In this document: piece by piece, positions 52,762 through 61,118 of the stretch
How positions within the stretch are numbered: the stretch's first letter is position 1
How the letters are laid out: each line of letters begins with the position of its first letter
Assembly: GCF_000378745.1 (NCBI RefSeq)
Contig: NZ_KB905271.1
Coordinates: 1-61,870, forward strand
Reading direction: 5' to 3'
Origin: Prevotella amnii DSM 23384 = JCM 14753
GTDB taxonomy: Bacteria; Bacteroidota; Bacteroidia; Bacteroidales; Bacteroidaceae
Length of the DNA stretch: 61,870 bases
The notes under the pieces: generated by a model
Database searches by the model: none
The model's input: the letters and a program-made list of their open reading frames with translations, nothing else
What the model was told of the DNA's origin: nothing
Translations under genes and position numbers: made by a program

Positions 52762-54339
52762 TTAACGGTCGATGTCTGGAATAACAAAGTCTAAAGCGGC
52801 TACGTTGGTAATCAGGTCGGCTACCTTTTCGCCTCTCAACATCTTATCCAAAGCACCCACCAAGGTAAGACCCATAGGGCGGAACTTAACACGATACGGA
52901 CTCTTATCTCCACGTGAGTCGAGATAACATCCAAACTCGCCACTGGCTCCCTCCACAGAGAAGAACCACTGCCCTTGAGGCACCTTTATTATAGGTCGCT
53001 GCTTAATATAGAAATCGCCTTCAGGGATATTATCTATTAGCTGCTCTATGATGTTAAGGCTCTCATAAATCTCTTTTATATGGCAATAGTAACGATCCAT
53101 AGAGTCGCCATGGGTCAAAACTACCTCTTTAAAGTCCACCTTATCATACATATCGTATGGGTGATGCTTACGAACATCGTTTCTCCAGCCTGCTGCACGA
53201 CCTGCCGGACCCGTTACAGCGTAGCTTATAGAGTCTTCTCGGCTCATATATCCCACCTTCTCCAAACGCTTATGAGTAATGACGTTATCGCCAAAGACGT
53301 CGAGATATTCCTGCACCATAGGGCGAAGATACTTGCAGAGCTTCTTCACATTATCTACAAAGTGAGCATCGATGTCTGCCTGCAAACCACCTATACGATA
53401 GTAGTTTTGTATCAAACGTCCACCGGTAGTCTCCTCCATTACGTTAAGCACATGCTCACGGTCGCGCATACCATAAAGGAAAGCGGTAAGCGCACCAAGG
53501 TCTTGAGCCACACATGAGGTATAGAGCAAGTGGTTATCTATACGCTGAAGCTCGTCCATAATGGTTCTGACATACTTTATACGGTCCGAAAGCTCCACAC
53601 CAAGCCCTTCCTCTATTACACCCACTAAAGCGTGGCGGTGCATCATAGCCGAAAGATAGTTCATACGGTCAGTAAGAGCCAGTGTCTGTGGATAAGAAAA
53701 CTCCTCACAAAGCTTCTCTATACCACGATGTATATACCCAAGATGGGGATAGATGCGCTTAACGGTCTCACCGTCTAAGACTGTCTGCAAACGTAGCACA
53801 CCATGCATGGCAGGGTGCTGCGGACCAAAGTTTACCACATAATCGTCATCGGTAAAGAGCGAATGCTTTGTAGAAACAAGATTGCCACTACCATCTAACG
53901 ACCACTCCAAAGTGGTATCCACCTCTACATCGTCGGTTAAGGTATAAAGGTTTTTTGTAGGATCTTTATCGAAATCCTTACGCAAAGGGTAACCATTACT
54001 ATAGTCGTTACGCAAAAACAGACGACGCATATCAGGGTGCCCTAAAAACTTAATACCAAAAAAGTCGTACACCTCGCGCTCCAGCAGCTCGGCATCTGCC
54101 CATAGCTTGATGACAGAAGGAACGACATAATCCTCATCTATCTGCTTAGCTATCTGCTTTACCGATATACGCTCATGCGAAAGAGTGTTCTCAAGAATGT
54201 AAATACAGCCTAAGCCCTCTTCCTGACCAAAGTCTTCACCAACAATAGTTACAAGGTAATCGAAATGATTCTCGTTCTTTAATCTTGCCATCTCAAGGGC
54301 AAAACTATCAAAGCCAAATTCTTTATTTTCTAATTTCAT
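52762..54339 (-). CDS. nuoCD: NADH-quinone oxidoreductase subunits C and D, fused
   Basis: 525 residues. The N-terminal NuoC part (about 1-125) has E-R-E-V-Y-D-F-F-G-I-K-F and P-L-R-K-D-F; the NuoD part starts at V-V-N-F-G-P-Q-H-P-A-M-H-G-V (about 169-182), carrying the quinone-site His, and ends with the family pattern D-F-V-I-P-D-I-D-R. C-D fusion is usual in several bacterial lineages. It connects the cluster chain (NuoB) with quinone reduction. Confidence 0.96.
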   Translation of the reverse strand: MKLENKEFGFDSFALEMARLKNENHFDYLVTIVGEDFGQEEGLGCIYILENTLSHERISVKQIAKQIDEDYVVPSVIKLWADAELLEREVYDFFGIKFLGHPDMRRLFLRNDYSNGYPLRKDFDKDPTKNLYTLTDDVEVDTTLEWSLDGSGNLVSTKHSLFTDDDYVVNFGPQHPAMHGVLRLQTVLDGETVKRIYPHLGYIHRGIEKLCEEFSYPQTLALTDRMNYLSAMMHRHALVGVIEEGLGVELSDRIKYVRTIMDELQRIDNHLLYTSCVAQDLGALTAFLYGMRDREHVLNVMEETTGGRLIQNYYRIGGLQADIDAHFVDNVKKLCKYLRPMVQEYLDVFGDNVITHKRLEKVGYMSREDSISYAVTGPAGRAAGWRNDVRKHHPYDMYDKVDFKEVVLTHGDSMDRYYCHIKEIYESLNIIEQLIDNIPEGDFYIKQRPIIKVPQGQWFFSVEGASGEFGCYLDSRGDKSPYRVKFRPMGLTLVGALDKMLRGEKVADLITNVAALDFVIPDIDR

Positions 54340-54353
54340 CTTCCTTATATACC

Positions 54354-55223
54354 TTATTTATTATTAGTATCCGATGGCTTACTTACAGAGTTAAGCTCAT
54401 CTATCTCCTTACCAAGCGATTCTACCTGCTGCTTAGTTACAGGCTTATCCACCACAATAGTATCTTTCTTTATAGGCTTAGCCTCTGGAGCCGCAGCCTT
54501 TGCTGCTACTGGCTTTCTTACAGGCTTAGCCTTAGAGCCGTTCTCCTCTAACCAAGCTGCCTCACGCTTTTGCTTTATCTCAAGAGGGTCTATGCCCAGC
54601 TTATCCTTAAAAATAAGCGTAGCATTACTTACACCAAGCTCACGCTCTGAAGAGGTCTGCTTATGGTTGACACCTCCAAAAAACTTCTCTATCTTTACCT
54701 TACGCTGAAGCTGCATCATACCATAGATAATAGCCTCAGGACGAGGAGGACAGCCCGGTATATAAACATCTACAGGGATAATCTCGTCTATACCACGCAT
54801 AACATGATAACTATTCTTAAACGGACCTCCAGAAATGGCACAGCCACCCACTGCAATAACATACTTAGGCTCTGCCATCTCATCATACAAACGCTTAAGA
54901 GCCGGAGCCATCTTATTAGTAATAGTACCGGCACACATTATAAGATCTGCCTGACGAGGAGAATTACGAGTTACCTCAAAGCCAAAACGGGAAAAGTCGT
55001 AACGGGCACAGCCCACAGACATAAACTCGATACCACAACAAGATGTAGCAAAGGTAAGAGACCACAACGAATTACTACGACCCCAGTTTATCAACTGATC
55101 CAAATTGCCCAAAACAAGGTTAGTACCACCATCGTTAAGGTCGGCAGCCATCTTGTCAAGAGTTTCGTTGTCCTTCCATTCTTCATAAGGAAGCGATTTT
55201 ATCCTGGGCTTTCTTATTTCCAT
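54354..55223 (-). CDS. nuoB: NADH-quinone oxidoreductase subunit B with long C-terminal tail
   Basis: 289 residues from the ATG at 55223 (M-E-I-R-K-P-R-I), which has a GGAG nine bases upstream and overlaps the nuoA stop by ten bases; an upstream in-frame TTG at 55244 is less likely. The cluster N2 ligands are present: tandem Cys in T-S-C-C-G-I-E-F, M-C-A-G-T and G-C-P-P-R-P-E. Most NuoB proteins end near 160-220 residues; here an extra 80-100 residues follow, rich in Lys, Ala and Pro (K-A-K-P-V-R-K-P-V-A-A-K, about 225-290), likely disordered. Confidence 0.93.
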   Translation of the reverse strand: MEIRKPRIKSLPYEEWKDNETLDKMAADLNDGGTNLVLGNLDQLINWGRSNSLWSLTFATSCCGIEFMSVGCARYDFSRFGFEVTRNSPRQADLIMCAGTITNKMAPALKRLYDEMAEPKYVIAVGGCAISGGPFKNSYHVMRGIDEIIPVDVYIPGCPPRPEAIIYGMMQLQRKVKIEKFFGGVNHKQTSSERELGVSNATLIFKDKLGIDPLEIKQKREAAWLEENGSKAKPVRKPVAAKAAAPEAKPIKKDTIVVDKPVTKQQVESLGKEIDELNSVSKPSDTNNK

Positions 55224-55564
55224 TCTAACGCTCCTTTCCGCCAAGCATAAGCAAGGCCAAATACTAATACCAACATAAAGAACCCTATCGTAAATAACGC
55301 TAAAGGCCCAAATGACTTAACAACAACCGCCCAAGGATACAGAAACACCGTCTCTACATCGAACATAAGAAAAAGAATGGCAAAGAGGTAATAACCTATA
55401 TGCACAGGCAGCCAAGACTGACCATACGTAGGAATACCACACTCGAAAGGCTCACCCTTTATCGGACTGTAAGACCGCGGACCTATCAGCTTGGCAATGA
55501 CATAAGCAGCCACTACCAAAAAAGCAGCAGTTATCAATACGGTAACAAATAGTGTGAAATACAT
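55214..55564 (-). CDS. nuoA: NADH-quinone oxidoreductase subunit A
   Basis: 116 residues, three membrane helices, first gene of the nuo operon. The loop after helix I has the family motif P-x-K-G-E-P-F-E-C-G-I-P (about 33-46), with the conserved Cys, and helix II carries D-V-E-T-V-F-L-Y-P-W-A-V (about 69-80). The order A-B-CD-H-I-J-K-L-M-N follows with no E, F or G genes. Confidence 0.95.
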   Translation of the reverse strand: MYFTLFVTVLITAAFLVVAAYVIAKLIGPRSYSPIKGEPFECGIPTYGQSWLPVHIGYYLFAILFLMFDVETVFLYPWAVVVKSFGPLALFTIGFFMLVLVFGLAYAWRKGALEWK

Positions 55565-55626
55565 AAATTTATATAGCTATAATTTTTATTTAATAAATTA
55601 ACCTTGTCTCGATTTCATAACCACCG

Positions 55627-55658
55627 CAAAGGTAATAATAAATTCTCTAAAGAATAAA
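55627..55658 (-). promoter_or_regulatory. nuo operon promoter
   Basis: Read leftwards, TTTA (55658-55655), 20 bases, TACCTTTG (55634-55627): perfect -7, one mismatch in -33. Leader about 55 bases. Confidence 0.7.
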
Positions 55659-55730
55659 AAAATATAGTAAAAATGTAATATTCACTTTGCAAAGATGATT
55701 TCTAAAATACAACTAATTGGAAATAAAGAA

Positions 55731-55867
55731 GTTACCTTGTTTGTTAAACTGAATAGGTAACGATTTGGAAACGAGCGAACTACTTGGTGTTGCTGTTTTC
55801 TGCCTAACAAAGAACGCTTGTTATTCTGTCTGCAAAGATAATACTTTGTTACCGAATAACAAGCGTT
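55731..55867. other. Inverted repeats at the nuo / mobile element junction
   Basis: AACGCTTGTTATTC (55813-55826) and its exact complement (55854-55867) form a 14-bp inverted repeat around 27 bases, which include a leftward -7 box (TATCTTTG, 55840-55833). A second small pair, GTTACC (55731-55736) and GGTAAC (55756-55761), lies to the left, and GTTACC recurs at 55848-55853. The stretch 55670-55915 has no gene; it probably holds the left end of the mobilisable element, but the exact att core cannot be set from one copy. Confidence 0.55.
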
Positions 55868-55915
55868 TATGCTAAGAAATTCTTTGTTTTGCGTTTTTTT
55901 GTAAACTCGTATGGC

Positions 55916-56974
55916 TTATAGTTTTCTCCCTCGTTTCTTTCTGTTCGCTTGGTATCTGAGCTTGCGCTGCCATGCTGCTTCGGCATAATCATCGCCCTGT
56001 GCGGATGGTGTAATCAAATCGCCTAACCCTTCCACAACTTCATCGGCTGCACTAACAATGGTGTCTGCCACTGTACTAATAGAATTCTGCACTTGTGGTG
56101 TGTCATTGTCTCGTGAGATAGAGGAACAGCTTTTGGATACGAGTTGATAGCCTGTATCAGGCTGTTCGTTCTTTTCTGTCGGTTCTTGTATTGTGTGGTG
56201 TGGTTTCTTAAATTCTTCTTTGTTTGTTGGTTCAAAGTTTCTTTGCAAGGAGTGGTAGCCGAATTCCCTGCCGATTTCCGATGCCTTGAAAGATTGTCCT
56301 GTGTATGAGAATTTCAAGCCATAGACCTTGCCCTGCTTGTTCTTCATGCGCTCTATGGTTATTCCCTGCCTGTTCAGCTCGTAGAGGAACATGGAGTGTC
56401 CCGTGATACCTGTGCCTTTGTATTTTTCAAGTAGGGCATAGCAAATCTTCTGAACCTGCTGCTTGGTCTGTTCCCTCGTGGGATTTACTTTCGCCTTCTG
56501 ATGCTTCCTTTCTGCTTTGACTTCCTTTGCAATAGTCAAGCCTTTCTCCCTGCTGATTTCCTCTGTAATCCTTGCAGCCTTGTTGCTTACAAAGGTAGTG
56601 TCATAGACTTCTCCGTATAGGCTGATGCGGTTGGCGATAATGTGGATATGTCTATTGTCGGTATCCTTGTGCGTTACTGCCACCCATTGGTGGTTGTCAA
56701 GCCCCATTTTCTTGGCAAACAGATGGGCTATTTGGGCAAGTTCAGAAACTGATAGTTTCTTCTCGTCCTTTGGCGCAATGCCGATTTCGATGCGCAGGAA
56801 CTTGTTTCTGCATCTGGTATTGTAATCGCTGACCAACTTCATTTCCTCGTAAATAGCCTTTGATTCTCTGCAACAAAGGTTATGGAAGGCAAGCCGATTG
56901 CCCAGCTTGCCTTCTCTAAAGATATAGTCCAATGCAGTACTTCCGTGTGCTATCGCCTTACACTTTCCTATCAT
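55916..56974 (-). CDS. Relaxase / mobilisation nuclease
   Basis: 352 residues, MobA/VirD2-type relaxase of Bacteroidetes mobilisable elements. It nicks the oriT strand and pilots it in conjugation. The HUH-type metal site is seen in V-T-H-K-D-T-D-N-R-H-I-H-I-I-A-N-R (about 100-116), and the nucleophile is probably one of the early Tyr residues (D-Y-I-F near 18 or D-Y-N-T near 50). The C-terminal 120 residues are low-complexity and basic at the end. It overlaps mobC by 17 bases, so the two are translationally coupled. No coupling protein or type IV secretion genes are present, so transfer would need a helper. Confidence 0.9.
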   Translation of the reverse strand: MIGKCKAIAHGSTALDYIFREGKLGNRLAFHNLCCRESKAIYEEMKLVSDYNTRCRNKFLRIEIGIAPKDEKKLSVSELAQIAHLFAKKMGLDNHQWVAVTHKDTDNRHIHIIANRISLYGEVYDTTFVSNKAARITEEISREKGLTIAKEVKAERKHQKAKVNPTREQTKQQVQKICYALLEKYKGTGITGHSMFLYELNRQGITIERMKNKQGKVYGLKFSYTGQSFKASEIGREFGYHSLQRNFEPTNKEEFKKPHHTIQEPTEKNEQPDTGYQLVSKSCSSISRDNDTPQVQNSISTVADTIVSAADEVVEGLGDLITPSAQGDDYAEAAWQRKLRYQANRKKRGRKL

Positions 56975-57389
56975 ACCTCGGCAGATTTAAGACCTTATAT
57001 ATATCGTCACCAATGCGAAAGTGAGGGTCGAAAAAACGCTTAAATGCTTCTTTGGCACATATCGAAAGGTTCTTGGTTATCGACACCCATGACTCGTCCT
57101 TTATCCTGATGAGGTTGGAAACCTGTGCATAGTACATTCCCGTTCGGTGGAGTACGGCAATGGCTTCCTTTTCATTATCGGTCATCTTGGGAACGGCTAC
57201 CACTTCACCATTCAAAAGTATCTCACGGCAGTACTCGGAGAACTTCCGCCCTGTGCTTTCTGCCTTTGCCTTGATGCGCTGCTTCTCCTCCAAAGTACAC
57301 CTAACCTTGATGAACTCCGTCTTGTTCATCTGTTTTTCTTCATTGTCCTGCTGCTGCCATTGGGTAGCTTTTCTTCTGTATTTTTTCAT
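56958..57389 (-). CDS. MobC-like relaxosome accessory protein
   Basis: 143 residues. After a basic N-terminal segment the protein has a ribbon-helix-helix-like part (F-I-K-V-R-C-T-L-E-E-K-Q-R-I-K-A-K-A) and then the MobC pattern A-x-L-x-x-x-G-x-x-x-x-Q-V-x-N-L-x-R. It should bind oriT next to the relaxase site and help strand opening. An internal Met (M-N-K-T-E-F) is an alternative start. The gene precedes and overlaps the relaxase gene; a cluster of inverted repeats lies 90-160 bases upstream. Confidence 0.85.
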   Translation of the reverse strand: MKKYRRKATQWQQQDNEEKQMNKTEFIKVRCTLEEKQRIKAKAESTGRKFSEYCREILLNGEVVAVPKMTDNEKEAIAVLHRTGMYYAQVSNLIRIKDESWVSITKNLSICAKEAFKRFFDPHFRIGDDIYKVLNLPRYDRKV

Positions 57390-57482
57390 ATAAGTTTCTC
57401 TGAAAGTTAATCATTATGGATGATTCATTGCTGCTTAATTCCTGAACGCTGACCGATGAGAACGGAGTGATTATGGTCTAAT

Positions 57483-57550
57483 CTCCCCGATAATTTAACA
57501 AGGGGAGCAAGAGCAGTTTGTGGGTACAAACTGACGTCTTGCAATGTCAG
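57483..57550. other. Candidate oriT (cluster of inverted repeats)
   Basis: Three adjacent inverted repeats: CTCCCC/GGGGAG (57483-57488, 57502-57507), AGTTTGT-gggt-ACAAACT (57515-57532), and CTGAC/GTCAG (57531-57535, 57546-57550). They lie between mobC and the DUF3408 gene, a usual place for the transfer origin of such elements. The nick site is not identifiable. Confidence 0.5.
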
Positions 57551-57726
57551 TGAAAAAGCCGATAACGCCCGAAGCGTTTCTTTACTTGAAATCGAATGCA
57601 CGACATTCCATGTTTAACTGCGTTCGTGGCATTCCCACCGTTCAATTATTGGGTCAAGAATATGGTATTCATTTTTCCGAGAAAGGGTTGAGGGTTTTGC
57701 ACAAAAAGGTCATCACTTTTTTTTGA
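57544..57726 (+). CDS. Doubtful 60-residue ORF
   Basis: An open frame in the mobC-DUF3408 gap, opposite in strand to its neighbours and starting inside the candidate oriT. Its composition is not obviously artificial (Val, Leu, His and Phe rich, no low complexity), but no family, promoter or leader is recognised. It may be a chance frame. Confidence 0.2.
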   Translation: MSVKKPITPEAFLYLKSNARHSMFNCVRGIPTVQLLGQEYGIHFSEKGLRVLHKKVITFF

Positions 57727-57748
57727 AACCCTCACCTTTTGTTCGTGC

Positions 57749-58216
57749 TTACAGTTTCCTCCATTTCTCTATATCTTCTCCGTACTCATCTAAATGGCTG
57801 CGCACGAGGTTCTCCACGAAACTTGAAAGATTGCTGCCCCTGTCGCCCAATCTTCGCACGATAAGGTCTGCACGTTCCTGTGTTTCCTTGCTCAGATAGA
57901 CAGCCTTCCTATTACTGAGTTTGGCAGGTAAAAGATAGGCTTGCTTGTAGGCTTCAAGCGTTTCCTTTCTCATTTTGGCACTGATGCGTTTCTGAACGGG
58001 TGCATTCTCTGGCAGCCTTGCTTGTTCAGTTTCGTGTGAAAGCTCGGTACACCGTGATACCTCTGTGTTCTGTAATGGCTCGACATCCTCTGATGGCTTA
58101 CCGCTCCGTGTCATCTTTGAGTGCTGCTGGCTACTTCTTCCGAGCAGTTCTTCTTCGTTACCACCTAAATAATATGAAAGGTCATACTCTACCTCTGTTG
58201 TTTTCTTCTTTTCCAT
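57749..58216 (-). CDS. DUF3408 domain protein
   Basis: 155 residues. The N-terminal 75 residues are hydrophilic and variable; the C-terminal part (about 78-150) has K-R-I-S-A-K-M-R-K-E, then Y-L-S-K-E-T-Q-E-R-A-D-L-I-V-R-R-L and S-S-F-V-E-N-L-V-R-S-H-L, the pattern of DUF3408, which is common in Bacteroidetes conjugative and mobilisable transposons. A ribbon-helix-helix-like DNA-binding role is likely but unproven. It starts 4 bases after the primase gene ends. Confidence 0.82.
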   Translation of the reverse strand: MEKKKTTEVEYDLSYYLGGNEEELLGRSSQQHSKMTRSGKPSEDVEPLQNTEVSRCTELSHETEQARLPENAPVQKRISAKMRKETLEAYKQAYLLPAKLSNRKAVYLSKETQERADLIVRRLGDRGSNLSSFVENLVRSHLDEYGEDIEKWRKL

Positions 58217-58220
58217 TTTT

Positions 58221-59183
58221 CTATCTCATTTTATGTTTAACTTGTTTCATCTTAACAGACTTACCTTGCATCTGTCCTTGTCGTTTTAGTTTCTCACGTA
58301 CCCTATGGACGTGATACTCGTTGAGGTCTTTGAAGTCCCTGTAATGCACGGACATATCCTCCACCTTAAAACCTGCCTTCACGAAATCTGCCGTAGCTCT
58401 GCGTCCTGCTTCATCATTGTCAAAGAATGTACGAATAGAAAACACCTGTCTTTCATTGAGGTAGCGGATGCTCCTCGCTACATTGCTTACGGAGTTCATC
58501 ACAAGACAGTGGTTGGTAAATTCTTCTTTCATTGAAAGAAAGGATAGAAAGTCCATAAATCCCTCGAATATACAGACAGGATCAACTCTGTCCGTAAATA
58601 TCGGAGTAATGTCCTTTGGTGCTATTGTTCCCTTGAACATACCGTTATCTCGAAGCTCATAACCTCCCGATTGATTGGCAAAGCCGATAGCTTGGTAATG
58701 GCGACCTCCTACCTCATAGCTGATACAACGCAGAAAGGGCATAGCCTTTTCTATGTTGATGCAGCGTTCTTCCGTGAGGTATTTCTGCAAGTGGGGTGGC
58801 AAGGTGTCTGATATACCTGTCAGTCTTCTTGCCCCACTTGGGGATGCCATAGGTTTGCTACTTCTTTTCATTGCCCTGTCTGCCTTTTGAGAACTGCAAG
58901 CAGTATAATCGGGAGCGTTCCGCCCCAATAGGCGGATGGCTTCCAACAGCGTGCAGCCTTCTAACCGCACACAAAGGTCGATAATACTTCCGCCTTTGCC
59001 TTCGGCATAATCTATCCAAAGGTTCTTTTCTGTGTCCACCTTGAAACTTGGATGCGTGTCTTCACGAAGCGGTGAATGGTAAAGGGCATAGGCTGGTGTG
59101 CTGCGCACTGGTTTGATACCTTTCCTTTCAAGATACTCCACTATGGGGTATCGCTTAATGCGTGATAAATCTTCTTCTTTCAT
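58221..59183 (-). CDS. Toprim-domain primase of the mobile element
   Basis: 320 residues. The N-terminal region is shaped like a CHC2 zinc-finger domain (Y-H-S-P-L-R-E-D-T-H-P-S-F-K-V) but lacks the usual cysteines, so zinc may not be bound. The C-terminal TOPRIM core has I-F-E-G-F-M-D-F-L-S (about 207-216) and F-F-D-N-D-E-A-G-R-R-A (about 256-266). It should make primers on transferred or replicating single-stranded element DNA, together with the VapE-type protein upstream. Confidence 0.88.
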   Translation of the reverse strand: MKEEDLSRIKRYPIVEYLERKGIKPVRSTPAYALYHSPLREDTHPSFKVDTEKNLWIDYAEGKGGSIIDLCVRLEGCTLLEAIRLLGRNAPDYTACSSQKADRAMKRSSKPMASPSGARRLTGISDTLPPHLQKYLTEERCINIEKAMPFLRCISYEVGGRHYQAIGFANQSGGYELRDNGMFKGTIAPKDITPIFTDRVDPVCIFEGFMDFLSFLSMKEEFTNHCLVMNSVSNVARSIRYLNERQVFSIRTFFDNDEAGRRATADFVKAGFKVEDMSVHYRDFKDLNEYHVHRVREKLKRQGQMQGKSVKMKQVKHKMR

Positions 59184-59403
59184 TGTTTATTTATTGTTAT
59201 TGGTTGAACATTTATTCATTCTGATTTTTATATCGGATTATATTTTGATTATGCTGATAGCGCAAACTTCATTGATGCTTTTTTGCTTCCTAAAGTTTTT
59301 CCCCTAAAAACTTTTTTCACTTTCTTCTTACTACATATAGTTTAATTGTAAGTAATTGATATTCAGGTATGAGTTGTAGTAAACAACTATACTACTCACG
59401 CTA
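59184..59403. other. Gap between VapE and primase genes with a perfect hairpin
   Basis: AAAGTTTTT (59292-59300) and AAAAACTTT (59306-59314) form a perfect 9-bp stem with loop CCCCT. The VapE-side end has repeated ACTAC words (59365-59420). No gene is seen; a promoter for the primase was not identified with confidence. Confidence 0.5.
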
Positions 59404-60687
59404 CTACATCAAACTACTACAGCTATTTACCAGTGGGCAGGGGTGGATTTTCCTAATCTTATACACATAGACAGGACTACAACCCTCACGCCTCTTGCTT
59501 ACCTTTTCAAAGCCAGCCCTTTTGAGTGCTTCGCCCATACGTTTGAGTGTCAAAGGTTGATGCGTATAAACACCTAAATAAGCGAGTATTTCGGTAGTGG
59601 TCATGTAAGCACAATGAGGATTGTCCTCTGTTGGTTTCTCAAAGCAGCGCAACAGGAGTTCCATTTCAGCGGTCTGCACTTGGAAGTCCTCACTCTCCCT
59701 GTATAGCTCCGCTATCTCGTCATCATTGAACCAATATCGGAAGCCAGCGTTTAACAAGGCTTTCGCTTCGGTATAGACTGCATCCATAGAAATACCTTTA
59801 GCTCGTTCAATATCAATGGCAAGCACCTCAAAGGGTAGAAATCGTCTGCTTCCTGTCGGGTCTGTCAAAAAATCATTGCCGTTTACCGATGCTACAAAAC
59901 TCGCCAAGTGTGGGTGTTCCTCCACATACTTGTCGTAAGGCATACGGTATTTGACCATCGGGCAGGTGATGAGGTTCTTGAGTTCATTCTCATCACGCTT
60001 GTTGAGGGCTTTGAGCTGGTCGTCAATGTTTACGATAAGGTTTTGACCAATATAGGTAAGTGTGTCTTTCTCCTGCGGATATATTTTTCCTGTGTAGCTG
60101 TAACCGTGAAGGGCAGGAGGACAAAGTAAATCAAGAAAGGTAGTCTTGAACTTACCTTGTTCTCCTGTCAGTACAAGGCAGGTATGGTTACGGCATTCAC
60201 GGTCATCCATAGCGTTGGCAACCACTGCAACCAGCCATTTGGTAAGGTACGTCAGCCACTTCTCGGAGTTACGGACGGTAACGCACGATGCAAGATTGGC
60301 GATGGCGCATTGGTTTATCTCTATCTTGTATAGCACTTCTGAGGCATCAACCGTTGGCAAAGCCTTGAAGTAGTCCTGTATAGGATTGATGCGTGGCGAA
60401 AAGCTGCTTTCGATGATGGAATAGAGATTGTCGGACGATGTAATGATGCCAATGTCGGAGTCAAGTTCCCTACGGAGAGAGTTGATTTCATAGCGTCCAA
60501 CCTTTGTGAAACGATTGCTTGCATCTTTACTGCTTCGGTATTCCGTCCTGCCCAGCACGGTATTATACCTGAACGCATAGTGCGCACGGAGATAGGTTTC
60601 TATCTCGCTGTTTTTGGAGGTGTTTCCCCTGCGTTCGGTAGAATTGCCAGTTGTTTTCATTCTGCTTTTATCTGCTTCATTTTTCAT
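59404..60687 (-). CDS. VapE-type ATPase/helicase of the mobile element
   Basis: 427 residues, VapE (virulence-associated E) superfamily 3-like protein found in mobilisable elements and phages. A Walker-A-like L-T-G-E-Q-G-K-F-K-T-T (about 170-180), Walker B-like I-V-N-I-D-D-Q and the later G-S-R-R-F-L-P-F-E-V (about 281-290) are present; the last 90 residues look like a winged helix (T-T-T-E-I-L-A-Y-L-G). It probably opens the element's origin for replication with the primase. It is read from the right, away from the HTH genes. Confidence 0.85.
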   Translation of the reverse strand: MKNEADKSRMKTTGNSTERRGNTSKNSEIETYLRAHYAFRYNTVLGRTEYRSSKDASNRFTKVGRYEINSLRRELDSDIGIITSSDNLYSIIESSFSPRINPIQDYFKALPTVDASEVLYKIEINQCAIANLASCVTVRNSEKWLTYLTKWLVAVVANAMDDRECRNHTCLVLTGEQGKFKTTFLDLLCPPALHGYSYTGKIYPQEKDTLTYIGQNLIVNIDDQLKALNKRDENELKNLITCPMVKYRMPYDKYVEEHPHLASFVASVNGNDFLTDPTGSRRFLPFEVLAIDIERAKGISMDAVYTEAKALLNAGFRYWFNDDEIAELYRESEDFQVQTAEMELLLRCFEKPTEDNPHCAYMTTTEILAYLGVYTHQPLTLKRMGEALKRAGFEKVSKRREGCSPVYVYKIRKIHPCPLVNSCSSLM

Positions 60688-61022
60688 TGTTTACCCGTTT
60701 TGGTTTCCAAGAGTGAAGTTACGGCGAGAATGTCAATGTTCCAAGCAATCTGAGCATGCTTGCATAATGTTGCACTCATTGGCAATGAATTTCTCACGGA
60801 TTTCTGACAGGAAGAAGCAGGAAAATAAGGATTTCAGGCTAATATAAGGGAGCAAGTATAGAAATACTACAAGAAAAGTATGTACTTATTTGCTCCAATC
60901 TGCACTGTATTGCTTTGACTAAAACAAACCTAGGAAAAAGGAAGATAAGGAACTACAGAATAGTAAGAAAGATAACCGCATTTCCTTTGGTTTCCCTATT
61001 CTTCCCTGCTGTTCCCCACTGC
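60688..61022. other. Control region of the mobile element, divergent promoters
   Basis: Non-coding stretch between the leftward VapE gene and the rightward HTH genes. It contains an inverted repeat GGAGCAA (60849-60855) and TTGCTCC (60890-60896), enclosing a smaller one, AGTAT (60855-60859) and ATACT (60864-60868). This could be an operator, a replication start or a recombination site; I cannot tell which. Confidence 0.45.
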
Positions 61023-61053
61023 TTTGCGGATTGGAAATAAGCGCATACTTTTG
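61023..61053 (+). promoter_or_regulatory. Promoter of the HTH genes
   Basis: TTTG (61023-61026), 19 bases, TACTTTTG (61046-61053): full consensus, 65 bases before the first HTH ATG. Confidence 0.75.
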
Positions 61054-61118
61054 CACGCAGAAACATGCGATGAAAAGCAAATTGCAAAAGGAAAATATAA
61101 ACAAAACAATATAACACT

